From: JAGNZR01 sp051659505
Lineage (GTDB): Bacteria > Fusobacteriota > Fusobacteriia > Fusobacteriales > Fusobacteriaceae
Direction: 5' to 3'
Length of the DNA stretch: 64,000 bases
Assembly (NCBI GenBank): GCA_051659505.1
Contig: JBOFOQ010000055.1
Span: 1 to 64,000, forward strand
Shown: positions 7,660-16,121 of the stretch, piece after piece
Numbering within the stretch: position 1 is the stretch's first letter
How the letters are laid out: every line of letters begins with the position of its first letter
Program-made: the position numbers and the translations under genes
The notes under the pieces: model-generated
Database searches by the model: none
The model's input: only the letters and a program-made list of their open reading frames with translations
Told to the model about the DNA's origin: nothing

Positions 7660-9198
7660 TTATTTAGCTTCCATTCCATTATCAAAAGACAAACCATATA
7701 TTTTATGGTGTCCTGCTGGATTTAGTTTGAACCCTTTAACATTATTTTGAATTCCAACATTTTGAGTAGTATAAGCTAAGGTATAAATAGGTAACTCTTC
7801 TTGTATTATCTCTTGAGCTTTTTTGTATAACTCTACTCTCTCTTCAGGACTTGTAGACGCTCTTGCTGTATCTAGTAATCTGTCTATTTCAGGATTATCA
7901 TAGAAAGATCTATTTCCTGCTCCACCTTTAGTTGATGAATGGAACAAAGCATATAATCCATAATCTGCATCTCCTGTTACAGAAACCCAACCGAGTATAA
8001 ACATATCATGGTCTCCTCTAGAAGTACCATCTAGATAAGCTCCCCACTCTAATGTCTCTATTATTACATTTATCCCTACTTGCTTCAACTGGTCTTGAAC
8101 AATTGTAGCTATATCTCTTCTTATAGCGTTGTCATTTGTCCAAAGTTTAAAAGTAAATCCATTTTCATATCCAGCTTCTTTTAATAATTCTTTTGATTTT
8201 TCAAAATTATAATTATAAGCTTTTGAGTCTTTTGAGTATCCAAAAACTAATGGTCCTATTGGTGAGTTTGCTAGAGTTCCTGCTCCTTGGTAAACTGTAT
8301 CAACTATAGCTTGCTCATCAATTGCATAAGCTATGGCTTGTCTTACTCTTATATCGTTAAATGGCTTCTTATTCATATTAAATCCTAAATAAGCAGTTGA
8401 AAGAGAAGGCTCTTCTATTAAAGTCAAGTTCTTATCTTCTATAACTCTATTTTTATCTATTGGCTCTATATCATAAGCTATGTCTACCTCTTTTGTTTCT
8501 AAACCTATTGTTCTATTAGTTCCTTCAGGAATATTTCTAAATACAACAGTTTCAATAGAAGATGCTCCTTTGTAATAGCTTGGGTTAACTTTTAAAGTTA
8601 TACTATCTCCAGCACTCCAGCTATCCATCATGTACGCCCCTGTTCCAACTGGATGTTGACCATATTGTGCTCCTGCTTCAGTAACAGCTTTCTCATTTAA
8701 TATAGAAGCTGCAGTATGTGCTAAGTGATTTAGCAGCGGTGCAAAAGGTGCTTTTGTTGTAATTTTAACTGAATACTCATCAACAATCTCTATACTTTCT
8801 ATCGCTCCAGCTATATGTGAAACAGAAGGAGATTTCATCATTTTATCCAATGTAAACTTTACGTCAGATGCTTTTAATTCTTCCCCATTATGAAATTTAA
8901 CTCCTTTTCTCAAATGAAAAAGCATAGTTCTAGGGTCTATTTGCTCCCATTTCTCTGCTAATCCTGGTTGTGGCAACATTTTATCATCTTGCTCTACCAA
9001 TCTATCATAAATTTGTGCTGAAACTCTTGAAGATGGTTGGTCATTACTAGCATGAGGATCTAGACTTTTTGCGTCTGCTCCTTGTGCTATTACTAACCTA
9101 TTTTTTAGCTCAACTTTATTTCCTTTTTCTCCACTTCCACAAGCTGACAATAAAAGAATTGTAGCTCCTAATGCAAATACTTTTAATTTTCTGTTCAT
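7660..9198 (-). CDS. ABC transporter substrate-binding lipoprotein, family 5 (peptide type)
   Basis: 512 residues with a lipobox at LLSAC (Cys20) and the SBP_bac_5 fold signature seen in DppA, OppA and GsiB: NRLVIAQGADAKSLDPHASND near the N-terminus, WKF-like region FHLRKGVKFHNGEELKASDV, and a C-terminal region with PIYTLAYTTQNVGIQNNVKGFKL. It should capture short peptides (possibly glutathione or dipeptides) at the cell surface for an ABC importer. No permease genes adjoin it; the only matching permease/ATPase set is at 51.6-55.4 kb and lacks a binding protein of its own. Confidence 0.9.
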   Translation of the reverse strand: MNRKLKVFALGATILLLSACGSGEKGNKVELKNRLVIAQGADAKSLDPHASNDQPSSRVSAQIYDRLVEQDDKMLPQPGLAEKWEQIDPRTMLFHLRKGVKFHNGEELKASDVKFTLDKMMKSPSVSHIAGAIESIEIVDEYSVKITTKAPFAPLLNHLAHTAASILNEKAVTEAGAQYGQHPVGTGAYMMDSWSAGDSITLKVNPSYYKGASSIETVVFRNIPEGTNRTIGLETKEVDIAYDIEPIDKNRVIEDKNLTLIEEPSLSTAYLGFNMNKKPFNDIRVRQAIAYAIDEQAIVDTVYQGAGTLANSPIGPLVFGYSKDSKAYNYNFEKSKELLKEAGYENGFTFKLWTNDNAIRRDIATIVQDQLKQVGINVIIETLEWGAYLDGTSRGDHDMFILGWVSVTGDADYGLYALFHSSTKGGAGNRSFYDNPEIDRLLDTARASTSPEERVELYKKAQEIIQEELPIYTLAYTTQNVGIQNNVKGFKLNPAGHHKIYGLSFDNGMEAK

Positions 9199-9228
9199 TA
9201 AAGTCCCCCTTTTTTTCTGTATATATTA

Positions 9229-9257
9229 TATATAATACATTTCAGCAAATTTGTCAA
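9229..9257 (-). promoter_or_regulatory. Promoter of the solute-binding protein gene
   Basis: On the minus strand TTGACA, 17 bases, TATATA (TATAAT is reached at 19 bases). The start codon is about 30 bases further on after an AGGGGGAC-type ribosome site. Confidence 0.6.
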
Positions 9258-9298
9258 ACAATATCTATAATACTAAACATATAAAAAATATATTTAAT

Positions 9299-10489
9299 TT
9301 ATATATTCTCTAATCCTTGTTTCAAATCTGCTATTATATCCTCAACATTTTCAATTCCAACAGAGAGTCTTATTAACCCTTCTGCAATTCCTGCTTCCGC
9401 TCTTTCTTCTTTTGTATAAGGTGAGTGTGTCATAGAAGCTGGATGTTGAATTAAAGTTTCACAGTCTCCTAAACTTACTGCTAAGCCACACAACTTAAGA
9501 GAGTTTAGTAACTTCTTACCAGAATCAAAGCCTCCCTTTACTTCAAATGCAATAATTCCTCCTGGATGTTTCATTTGTTTTTTAGCAATCTCATAACCTG
9601 GATGATTTTTTAGTCCTGGATAATAAACTTTCTCCACTGCTGAATGAGAATTTAAAAACTCTGCTATTTGCTCTGCATTTTTACAGTGTCTTTCCATTCT
9701 TATCTCTAAAGTTTTTAGTCCACGAATAATTAGAAAAGCTTCAAAAGGACCTAAAACTGCCCCTGTAAAATCTTTTAATCCTTCTAGTCTTATTTTAAGC
9801 ATATCACTATTTTTACCAACTACAAAACCTGCTATAACATCTCCATGACCATTTAAGTATTTAGTTGCAGAATGAACCACTATATCAGCTCCATAGGTTA
9901 TTGGATTAGTCAAATAAGGTGTAGCAAATGTATTGTCTACCACTATCTTTGTTTCACTTGAATTATTTTTTGTTATTTTAACAATTTCTTCTAAATCCAC
10001 TATTTTTAAATTAGGATTAGCTGGTGTTTCTAAATATACTATCTTAGTATTAGATTTAATTTTCTTTTTTACTTCTTCTAAATCGCTTGTATCAATAAAA
10101 TCCACTTCAATCCCAAATTTACTCAAACCATGATTTAGTAAAGAATAAGTACAACCATATAGAGTTTTATCTGCTAAAACATGATCTCCAGAAGCTAAAA
10201 AAGTCCAAAATACAGAAGCAATAGCTCCTATCCCTGAACTAAAAGCTACTGCTGCCTCTGCTCTTTCTAAAAGTGCTATTCTAGCTTCTAAGACATCTAA
10301 AGTAGGATTTCCTAATCTTGAGTAAACATGACCTTTTTCCTCTAGTGCAAATCTTTTCCCACCTTGTTCTGCACTATCAAATATAAATGTTGAAGTCTGA
10401 TATATAGGTGTCGCTAGTGTTCCAAAAGGATTTTTTTCCCCTCCACCATGAATAGTGCAAGTTCCAAAATTCTTCATATTCCCTTCCAT
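9299..10489 (-). CDS. megL: L-methionine gamma-lyase
   Basis: 396 residues of the Cys/Met-metabolism PLP enzyme family. PLP-lysine context is VVHSATKYLNGHGD. The sequence DKTLYGCTYSLLNHGL contains the Cys at the position of Cys116 in Pseudomonas putida methionine gamma-lyase, which separates this enzyme from cystathionine beta- and gamma-lyases. The reaction splits methionine to methanethiol, 2-oxobutyrate and ammonia, a known source of volatile sulfur in fusobacteria. The ATG at 10489 sits 6 bases after AAGGAGG, so it is preferred over the ATG four codons later. It has its own strong promoter. Confidence 0.9.
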   Translation of the reverse strand: MEGNMKNFGTCTIHGGGEKNPFGTLATPIYQTSTFIFDSAEQGGKRFALEEKGHVYSRLGNPTLDVLEARIALLERAEAAVAFSSGIGAIASVFWTFLASGDHVLADKTLYGCTYSLLNHGLSKFGIEVDFIDTSDLEEVKKKIKSNTKIVYLETPANPNLKIVDLEEIVKITKNNSSETKIVVDNTFATPYLTNPITYGADIVVHSATKYLNGHGDVIAGFVVGKNSDMLKIRLEGLKDFTGAVLGPFEAFLIIRGLKTLEIRMERHCKNAEQIAEFLNSHSAVEKVYYPGLKNHPGYEIAKKQMKHPGGIIAFEVKGGFDSGKKLLNSLKLCGLAVSLGDCETLIQHPASMTHSPYTKEERAEAGIAEGLIRLSVGIENVEDIIADLKQGLENI

Positions 10490-10526
10490 TCTTTTCCTCC
10501 TTTTTCGAAATAAAAAGTTTGTTATA

Positions 10527-10554
10527 ACGTCTTTTTGATTTGTTTTAATACGTC
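10527..10554 (-). promoter_or_regulatory. Possible operator: paired GACGT repeats in the megL leader
   Basis: Two direct copies of GACGT followed by an A/T-rich triplet on the minus strand, spaced 23 bases (about two helical turns), lie just downstream of the -10 box. A role as an operator is inference. Confidence 0.3.
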
Positions 10555-10562
10555 CATATAAT

Positions 10563-10591
10563 ATTCTACTTCTTATTTGCTATTTTGTCAA
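10563..10591 (-). promoter_or_regulatory. Strong promoter of megL
   Basis: On the minus strand TTGACA, 17 bases, TAGAAT. Transcription would start near 10556, about 67 bases before the ATG. Confidence 0.8.
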
Positions 10592-10737
10592 ATATTTTAC
10601 TCTTTATTAAATACTCTATCTCTAGTTAAATAATTCTTGATTTTTTTAGTAGTAAATGTTATCATTTTTATTAGAGAGTAAATAATGCTCTTAAAACTAC
10701 AAAAATTATTTTAAAATATTAAGTGAGGATGATAAAA

Positions 10738-10980
10738 ATGGATTTTAACAATTGGGAAGAACACATATACGATACGACTTTCGATACAACTTATGATGCT
10801 ATAATAAACGAATTTAAAAATGGTAAAATTACTTTAGAACAGCTGGAAATGAACATAGAAGAGCACTATGTTATAATGGGAAACGCCTCTTCTGAAGGTG
10901 CTGCTAGATTTCAATATTGCTCAGCTTTAGTCGATGCTCATCAATTTGCACTTGCAGTAATAAAAAAGAATAATTTATAA
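10738..10980 (+). CDS. Small protein of unknown function
   Basis: 80 residues starting MDFNNWEEHIYD, with an acidic N-terminal half and a likely helical C-terminal half (GAARFQYCSALVDAHQFALAVIKK). Not recognised. The ATG at 10738 is chosen because GAGGA stands 8 bases before it; the in-frame GTG (10723) and ATG (10729) overlap or precede that ribosome site. The gene stands alone between a divergent megL and a bidirectional terminator, which supports it as a separate transcription unit. Confidence 0.7.
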   Translation: MDFNNWEEHIYDTTFDTTYDAIINEFKNGKITLEQLEMNIEEHYVIMGNASSEGAARFQYCSALVDAHQFALAVIKKNNL

Positions 10981-11009
10981 ACAAATTTTTAAAAATTTAA
11001 AGTAGAAAT

Positions 11010-11052
11010 AAAAAAAGGAGACAGATTATTTATAATCTAGCCTCCTTTTTTT
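11010..11052. terminator. Bidirectional terminator
   Basis: AAAAAAAGGAG and CTCCTTTTTTT flank an inner GATTA/TAATC stem. It lies between the convergent genes ending at 10980 and 11055. Confidence 0.85.
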
Positions 11053-11054
11053 AT

Positions 11055-11747
11055 CTACATAACTCTTATTAATACTTGTATTATAAGTACAGTAATCACT
11101 CCTGCTACAACAATAGATAGAGCACTCATAGCGCCTTCTACCTCTCCCATTTCCAGAGCTTTTGATGTTCCCACTGCATGGCTAGATACTCCAAGCCCTA
11201 CTCCCTTTGCAATAGGATGTATTTCTCCCATTATTTTATATATATAAGGTGCTAAAATATTTCCAGTTATTCCAGTAACACAGATAGCAAATACAGTTAT
11301 CGATGGAATTCCTCCTAACATTGTACTTGCTTCTATTCCAAAAGGTGTTGTTATAGATTTAGGTAAAAATGAAAGTACCAATTGCTTATCAAGACCTAAT
11401 AACTTCCCTAAAAAATAAACGGAACTTATTGCGGTTACAGACCCTACTATTCCACCAACTAAAATTGGAACATAGTATTTTTTTAATAACTCTACTTGTC
11501 TAAATAAAGGTACGACTAAAACAACTGTTGCTGGTGCTAAAAAAAACTCAATAACACTACTTCCATCATTATAGTAACTTAATGGAATCTTAAAGAAAGT
11601 TAGTATTCCAATGATAATTAAAGTGGAAATTAAAAGTGGATTGCACACTGGATTTTTAGTTTTTTTAAATATATATTTTGCTAATTCAAATGTAGTCAAG
11701 GATAAAACTATTCCAAACATCTTATTGTTTATGAGAAAATCCATCAT
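11055..11747 (-). CDS. lrgB: LrgB/CidB-family membrane protein
   Basis: 230 residues, strongly hydrophobic with about 6-7 membrane segments. It contains the family signatures SITTPFGIEASTMLGGIPS and GVSSHAVGTSKALEMGEVEGAMS. Family knowledge: LrgB pairs with the holin-like LrgA and influences autolysis and, in some bacteria, pyruvate or small-molecule movement. The start overlaps the stop of lrgA by four bases (ATGA), a sign of translational coupling. Confidence 0.92.
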   Translation of the reverse strand: MMDFLINNKMFGIVLSLTTFELAKYIFKKTKNPVCNPLLISTLIIIGILTFFKIPLSYYNDGSSVIEFFLAPATVVLVVPLFRQVELLKKYYVPILVGGIVGSVTAISSVYFLGKLLGLDKQLVLSFLPKSITTPFGIEASTMLGGIPSITVFAICVTGITGNILAPYIYKIMGEIHPIAKGVGLGVSSHAVGTSKALEMGEVEGAMSALSIVVAGVITVLIIQVLIRVM

Positions 11748-12103
11748 TTTTTCACTTCCTTTCTCTCTTTAAAAATAATCATCCAATGAACTACTTGAGA
11801 AGTTACTATCATTGTTAAAGCTGTTGTTATCACTAATAAAAAAATTATTTTTAGGAAATCAACTTTTAATAAATCTATATACTTTATTAATTTTACTGTT
11901 GCTGGTATAAATAAAAGTGTCATATTAGCCAGTAAAAAATCAGCTGTCTTCTCTATTGTTCTTAATTTTAATATTTTTTTTTGTAAAAAGATAAATAAAA
12001 TTAACATACTAAGGATTATACTAGGAAATGGAATTTTAAATATGTAAGTTATAACTGTTCCTAAATAACTAATAGCTAATATTATAAGTAATTCAATAAA
12101 CAT
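11744..12103 (-). CDS. lrgA: LrgA/CidA-family holin-like membrane protein
   Basis: 119 residues with four membrane segments and the LrgA/CidA pattern (FPSIILSMLILFIFLQ, FLLANMTLLFIPATVKLIKY). It is the partner of lrgB downstream and follows lysS by 22 bases, so it may be read from the lysS promoter. No LytSR-type regulator is nearby. Confidence 0.88.
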   Translation of the reverse strand: MFIELLIILAISYLGTVITYIFKIPFPSIILSMLILFIFLQKKILKLRTIEKTADFLLANMTLLFIPATVKLIKYIDLLKVDFLKIIFLLVITTALTMIVTSQVVHWMIIFKERKEVKK

Positions 12104-12125
12104 TTTTCACTTTCCTTTTTTTTAA

Positions 12126-13607
12126 TTACAAATCCTTTTTTTTCATCTGTGGGAAGAAAATTACATCTCTTATAGAAGCAGAACCAGTTAATAACATAAC
12201 AAGTCTATCTATTCCTATTCCTAGACCTCCAGTTGGGGGTAGTGCATACTCTAGAGCTTCTATAAAATCATCATCTATAACTGGCATTGCTTCGTCGTTT
12301 CCTCTCATTACTTCTTCCACTTGATCTTCTAGTCTCTTTCTTTGATCTGCCGGGTCATTTAGCTCTGTAAAAGCATTGGCATATTCTCTAGAATCAATAA
12401 ATAATTCAAATCTATCTGTAAATCTTGAGTCCTCTGCATTTTTCTTTGCAAGTGGTGAAATTTCAACTGGATGTCCATATACAAAAGTAGGCTGTACTAT
12501 TCTTTCTTCACATTTTTGTTCAAAAAATTCATTTATAATATAACCTATTGAGTTCATATGTGGTGCTATTTTTACTCTGTTTTCCCCTGCAATTCTTTTT
12601 GCTTCTTCAAAATCTTTTATATCCCAAAAGTTTACACCTGTAGCCTCTTGAATTATATCTACCATATGTATTCTTTTAAAATTTTCTAAAAGTAGTGTTT
12701 TACCATTGTATTCCACTGTTGTTGTTCCTAGTACCTCTTTAGATAAATGAGATATAATTCCTTCAGTTATATCCATCATATCATTAAAATCAGCATAAGC
12801 TTGATATAATTCCATCATGGTAAATTCTGGATTGTGTCTAGTTGACATACCTTCATTTCTAAAACTTCTATTAATTTCATAAACTCTATCAAATCCACCT
12901 ATTATCAGTCTCTTTAGATAAAGTTCAGGAGCTATTCTCAAGAAAAGATCCATATCTAAAGTGTTGTGATGAGTTATAAATGGTTTTGCTGAAGCTCCTC
13001 CTAAAATTGGATGCATCATAGGTGTTTCTACTTCCATAAAATTTTTATTATTTAAATAAGCTCTTAAGCTATTCATTATTTTATTTCTTTTTATGAAGGT
13101 TTCCTTAACCTCTTTATTCATTATTAAGTCTACATATCTTTTTCTATATCTAGTTTCTACATCTGTTAATCCATGATATTTTTCTGGTAAAGGTCTTATA
13201 TTCTTAGATAAAGGAGTAAATTCGTTTACTCTTACAGTAAGTTCACCTTTTTGAGTTACAAATAATTTCCCTTTTATTCCAACAATGTCCCCAGATGCCA
13301 TAAGCTTTACTATTTCAAAATTATTATCACCGATTTCATCTTTTCTTATATAAGCTTGAATTCTTCCAGTCTGGTCTTCTAAGTGTATAAAAACTGCTTT
13401 TCCTTGCTCTCTAAATCCCATTATTCTTCCAGCTGTTTTAAACTCTTTATCCTCTTCAGGAGTTGATGAAAGTAACTCTTTTATCATATTTACCTTATCA
13501 TATTTTTTTCCAAAAGGATCAATTCCCATAGCCTTTATCTCTTCTACCTTTTTCCATTTGTCCATTATTATATGGTCATTTTGTACTCTATCAAAGTATC
13601 TTTCCAT
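12126..13607 (-). CDS. lysS: Lysyl-tRNA synthetase, class II
   Basis: 493 residues of normal length. An N-terminal OB-fold anticodon-binding domain (about 60-160) precedes the class II catalytic core, with motif 2 (FRNEGMSTRHNPEFTMMELYQAY) and motif 3 (GGLGIGIDRLVMLLT). It charges tRNA-Lys. The first codons follow an AGGAGG site. There is no T-box visible in the short upstream gap. Downstream lrgAB follow closely. Confidence 0.97.
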   Translation of the reverse strand: MERYFDRVQNDHIIMDKWKKVEEIKAMGIDPFGKKYDKVNMIKELLSSTPEEDKEFKTAGRIMGFREQGKAVFIHLEDQTGRIQAYIRKDEIGDNNFEIVKLMASGDIVGIKGKLFVTQKGELTVRVNEFTPLSKNIRPLPEKYHGLTDVETRYRKRYVDLIMNKEVKETFIKRNKIMNSLRAYLNNKNFMEVETPMMHPILGGASAKPFITHHNTLDMDLFLRIAPELYLKRLIIGGFDRVYEINRSFRNEGMSTRHNPEFTMMELYQAYADFNDMMDITEGIISHLSKEVLGTTTVEYNGKTLLLENFKRIHMVDIIQEATGVNFWDIKDFEEAKRIAGENRVKIAPHMNSIGYIINEFFEQKCEERIVQPTFVYGHPVEISPLAKKNAEDSRFTDRFELFIDSREYANAFTELNDPADQRKRLEDQVEEVMRGNDEAMPVIDDDFIEALEYALPPTGGLGIGIDRLVMLLTGSASIRDVIFFPQMKKKDL

Positions 13608-13695
13608 TTCTTTCCTCCTAGATTATTTTTATTTTAATTGTTCTTATCTATAATAACATTTTTTTTTAATATTAAAATAAATAATATACTTATTT

Positions 13696-14829
13696 CTAAT
13701 TACTCTTAAGTCTTATTAAATAAATATTACTCTTTCTTGCCCAAGATGTCCCTGGAAATCTTTCTATAGTTGCTCTAAAACTCTTTGTTGCTTTTTCTAT
13801 TTCTCCTAGCTTTTCATATGCTAATCCTATATTGTAGAAGACCTCAGCTTTTTTTACCCCCTCAGGTCCTAAGTTTAAATACAACTCATAATTTTCAATA
13901 GCTTTTTCATAATTTCCAACTCTAAAATAAGAATCAGATATATAATAATATTTATCTGGATTTAAATTTTCTTTTGAAACATTGTTTAAATACAAGATAG
14001 CTTCATTATATCTACTTGTTTCATATGCATTTTTCCCTAAATCAAAAAAATGTGACTCTTCAGTTTTTATTTTTCCACTAGCTAAATTTAATTTATTCTC
14101 TACCTCTGATATTTCCATTAAATTTTCTTCGGTTAAGTCTTCTGCTATTTTTAATTCTTCTATAGCTTTTATAGCTTCCTCATAATTTTTTGTTTCAAAC
14201 AACACTTTAGTGTTTAAAATTCTGATTTCCTTACTTAGACCACTATCTGAAAATGCTAATTTATGAAGATCTAAAATTTTTAGAGCTTGCTCATATTTTT
14301 CATTACTGTATTTATCATTTATAATTCTATAACTTTCATTCTCTGAAAATTTAAATTTCATCTTATTAAAAATATTGATAATTTGGGTAGTTCCGTCTAA
14401 ATAATTTACTTCTAGCTTATAATTACCTTGGTAAATCGAACGAAAATAATAGGATTCGTCTTTAGCATAAAACTCTATTTTAGAATCCTTTTCTTTATTT
14501 TGATTTAGATAGATAACATTAGAAATATTATTTGAATTTATTTTTAAAGTCTCTCCTACATATACTTCATAATTACTTTTTAGCTTATTCAATACAACTT
14601 CACGTTGAATATTTTTCTTCCAATTTTCTCTTATCTCTTTTAGAACGATTTCTACTCCATGATTCCCTAAATATATCTCTTCTTGTAGTAGCTCTATTTT
14701 TTCCTCTTGTGTTTTCCTTTGTAATTCTTCTTTCTCTGTTTCATTTCCATGAACATTTAATCCTTTTAAATTTACACATCCTACAAACATTACAAATAGT
14801 GCCCCTATTAAAATTCTATTAATTTTCAT
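13696..14829 (-). CDS. TPR-repeat lipoprotein
   Basis: 377 residues with a lipobox (MFVGC, Cys18), a charged helical stretch after it, a beta-rich middle part, and a C-terminal TPR region (about 170-377; for example AFYNIGLAYEKLGEIEKATKSF-type repeats). Such proteins act as scaffolds in envelope assembly; the tail resembles YbgF/CpoB and BamD-type TPR modules. The partner is not known. It is the last gene of a minus-strand run that begins with mutL, 23 bases after the preceding gene. Confidence 0.75.
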   Translation of the reverse strand: MKINRILIGALFVMFVGCVNLKGLNVHGNETEKEELQRKTQEEKIELLQEEIYLGNHGVEIVLKEIRENWKKNIQREVVLNKLKSNYEVYVGETLKINSNNISNVIYLNQNKEKDSKIEFYAKDESYYFRSIYQGNYKLEVNYLDGTTQIINIFNKMKFKFSENESYRIINDKYSNEKYEQALKILDLHKLAFSDSGLSKEIRILNTKVLFETKNYEEAIKAIEELKIAEDLTEENLMEISEVENKLNLASGKIKTEESHFFDLGKNAYETSRYNEAILYLNNVSKENLNPDKYYYISDSYFRVGNYEKAIENYELYLNLGPEGVKKAEVFYNIGLAYEKLGEIEKATKSFRATIERFPGTSWARKSNIYLIRLKSN

Positions 14830-14852
14830 TTTCTCCCCTTTAAAAAATAAAA

Positions 14853-15236
14853 TTATTCTTCTATAAGACTTATTATTAAAGTATTAATAATTTCCTTTTC
14901 TTCATATATTTCATAAGAAAAACAAACAGTTTTAAGAGAAAAATCAATTTTACCGTTCCTTATCTCAAACTCTTTTTTTAACCCGTTTGTCTCTAATTTA
15001 AATATTCCTTGACCATTATTATTAAAAGTTAATCTTGCTAAAGATTCTCCATTTCTTGTCATTTCAAAATAATCACTATTTTTTTTATCCTTTGCTAGTC
15101 TTATTTTGCAAACTCCAATTTCACTAGAGTAATTATACTCTATATACTCATTACTTTCTTTTTTATTCGCTCTTACATTTTCTATAAATACATCTCCATA
15201 ATAATCAACACTTTTTATTTTTAAATCAATATTCAT
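14853..15236 (-). CDS. Conserved-looking protein of unknown function
   Basis: About 127 residues from the ATG at 15236 (MNIDLKIKSVDYYGDVF). It is beta-rich, without signal or membrane segment, and not recognised. The start at 15236 lies inside the end of the upstream acidic gene (11-base overlap, ATGAATATTGA), which indicates translational coupling. In-frame ATGs upstream lie deeper in the other gene and are poorer choices. Confidence 0.65.
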   Translation of the reverse strand: MNIDLKIKSVDYYGDVFIENVRANKKESNEYIEYNYSSEIGVCKIRLAKDKKNSDYFEMTRNGESLARLTFNNNGQGIFKLETNGLKKEFEIRNGKIDFSLKTVCFSYEIYEEKEIINTLIISLIEE

Positions 15237-15573
15237 CTTTGTCGTAGTCCTCATCATAGTCCCCATAATAGCTACAATCTATTTTTTTATCTTCCCTATC
15301 ATAATATTCATCATCTTCATAATCACTTATATCATCATCATCTTCTATTGAGTACTCATCTTTCCAATATTCTATGACTTCTTGTGCTTCTCTTTTATCT
15401 ACAACTAATTCTATATCATCTTCTTCTTCATCATATTTAAACACATAAATTTTTTGATTAAAATCTTCTGTTATAGAATATTCTTCTTCATCTATTTTTA
15501 TGTTTTTTAAAACATGTAACTGATACTCTTCATCACCAATCTCATAATAAAAAGTTTCACCTTGTATACACAT
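15226..15573 (-). CDS. DUF1292-like acidic small protein
   Basis: 115 residues. The first ~65 residues match the DUF1292 pattern (FYYEIGDEEYQLHVLKNI, then a hydrophobic strand, then DDIELV). The rest is extremely acidic, rich in Asp, Glu and Tyr. Function is unknown. It follows rlmH by 32 bases with an AGGAGG ribosome site and overlaps the next gene by 11 bases. Confidence 0.6.
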   Translation of the reverse strand: MCIQGETFYYEIGDEEYQLHVLKNIKIDEEEYSITEDFNQKIYVFKYDEEEDDIELVVDKREAQEVIEYWKDEYSIEDDDDISDYEDDEYYDREDKKIDCSYYGDYDEDYDKDEY

Positions 15574-15605
15574 TATTTCCCTCCTACCTCAATCTTTATA
15601 AAATA

Positions 15606-16073
15606 TTATTTATGATATTTATTATTCCCTATAATTCCAAACCATCTATAAATTTGCTCAATTAAAATAAGTCTCATTAGTTGATGAGGAAAAGTCATTT
15701 TTGAAAAACTTAATCTTGTTTCAACATGAGTTCTGATTTCCTTATCAACTCCATAAGAGCCTCCAATTATAAAATTAATAGTGCTGTTTCCGTTAACTCC
15801 TATTTTTTCTATTTCTTTAGCCATCTCTTTCGAACTATAATTTTTCCCTTCTATATCTAAAAGTATACTATAACCTTTATTTTTTTCAAGTGTTTTTATT
15901 ATTTCTTGTGTTTCTTTTTTTATAGATGAAACTCTATTCTCATCATTTCCATCTTCTTTTAATTCTATTATCTTCACTTTTGCAAAAAGTGTCATTCTTT
16001 TTAAAAATTCATTAATACCGTCATTTATGTATTTCTCTTTTATTTTACCAACACAGATTATATTTACATTCAA
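15606..16073 (-). CDS. rlmH: 23S rRNA pseudouridine1915 N3-methyltransferase RlmH
   Basis: 155 residues, the usual length. SPOUT-fold hallmarks are present: ICVGKIKEKY at the N-terminus, FIIGGSYG (SAM-binding knot), SFSKMTFPHQLMRLILIEQIYR, and the C-terminal IGNNKYHK. It methylates pseudouridine 1915 in helix 69 of 23S rRNA. The start codon is TTG at 16073, 7 bases after GGAG; an ATG overlapping it is out of frame. It follows mutL closely. Confidence 0.96.
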   Translation of the reverse strand: MNVNIICVGKIKEKYINDGINEFLKRMTLFAKVKIIELKEDGNDENRVSSIKKETQEIIKTLEKNKGYSILLDIEGKNYSSKEMAKEIEKIGVNGNSTINFIIGGSYGVDKEIRTHVETRLSFSKMTFPHQLMRLILIEQIYRWFGIIGNNKYHK

Positions 16074-16096
16074 ATTAAAACTCCAATTTATTATTT

Positions 16097-16121
16097 ATTT
16101 TATTTTATTTTATTTTATTTT
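16097..16121 (-). repeat. Pentanucleotide repeat (AAAAT)x5 at the mutL stop codon
   Basis: Five copies of ATTTT on the plus strand. The mutL stop codon (16115-16117) falls in the first units as read on the minus strand, and the remaining units lie between mutL and the rlmH ribosome site. Confidence 0.9.

Noticed and set aside
10490..10740. SAM riboswitch or T-box upstream of megL
   Set aside because: No matching conserved core or terminator/antiterminator pair was seen; only a promoter and short direct repeats are present.
16097..16121. (ATTTT)x5 at the mutL stop as a phase-variation switch
   Set aside because: The stop codon lies in the first units, so a change in unit number cannot alter MutL; at most the distance to the rlmH ribosome site changes.
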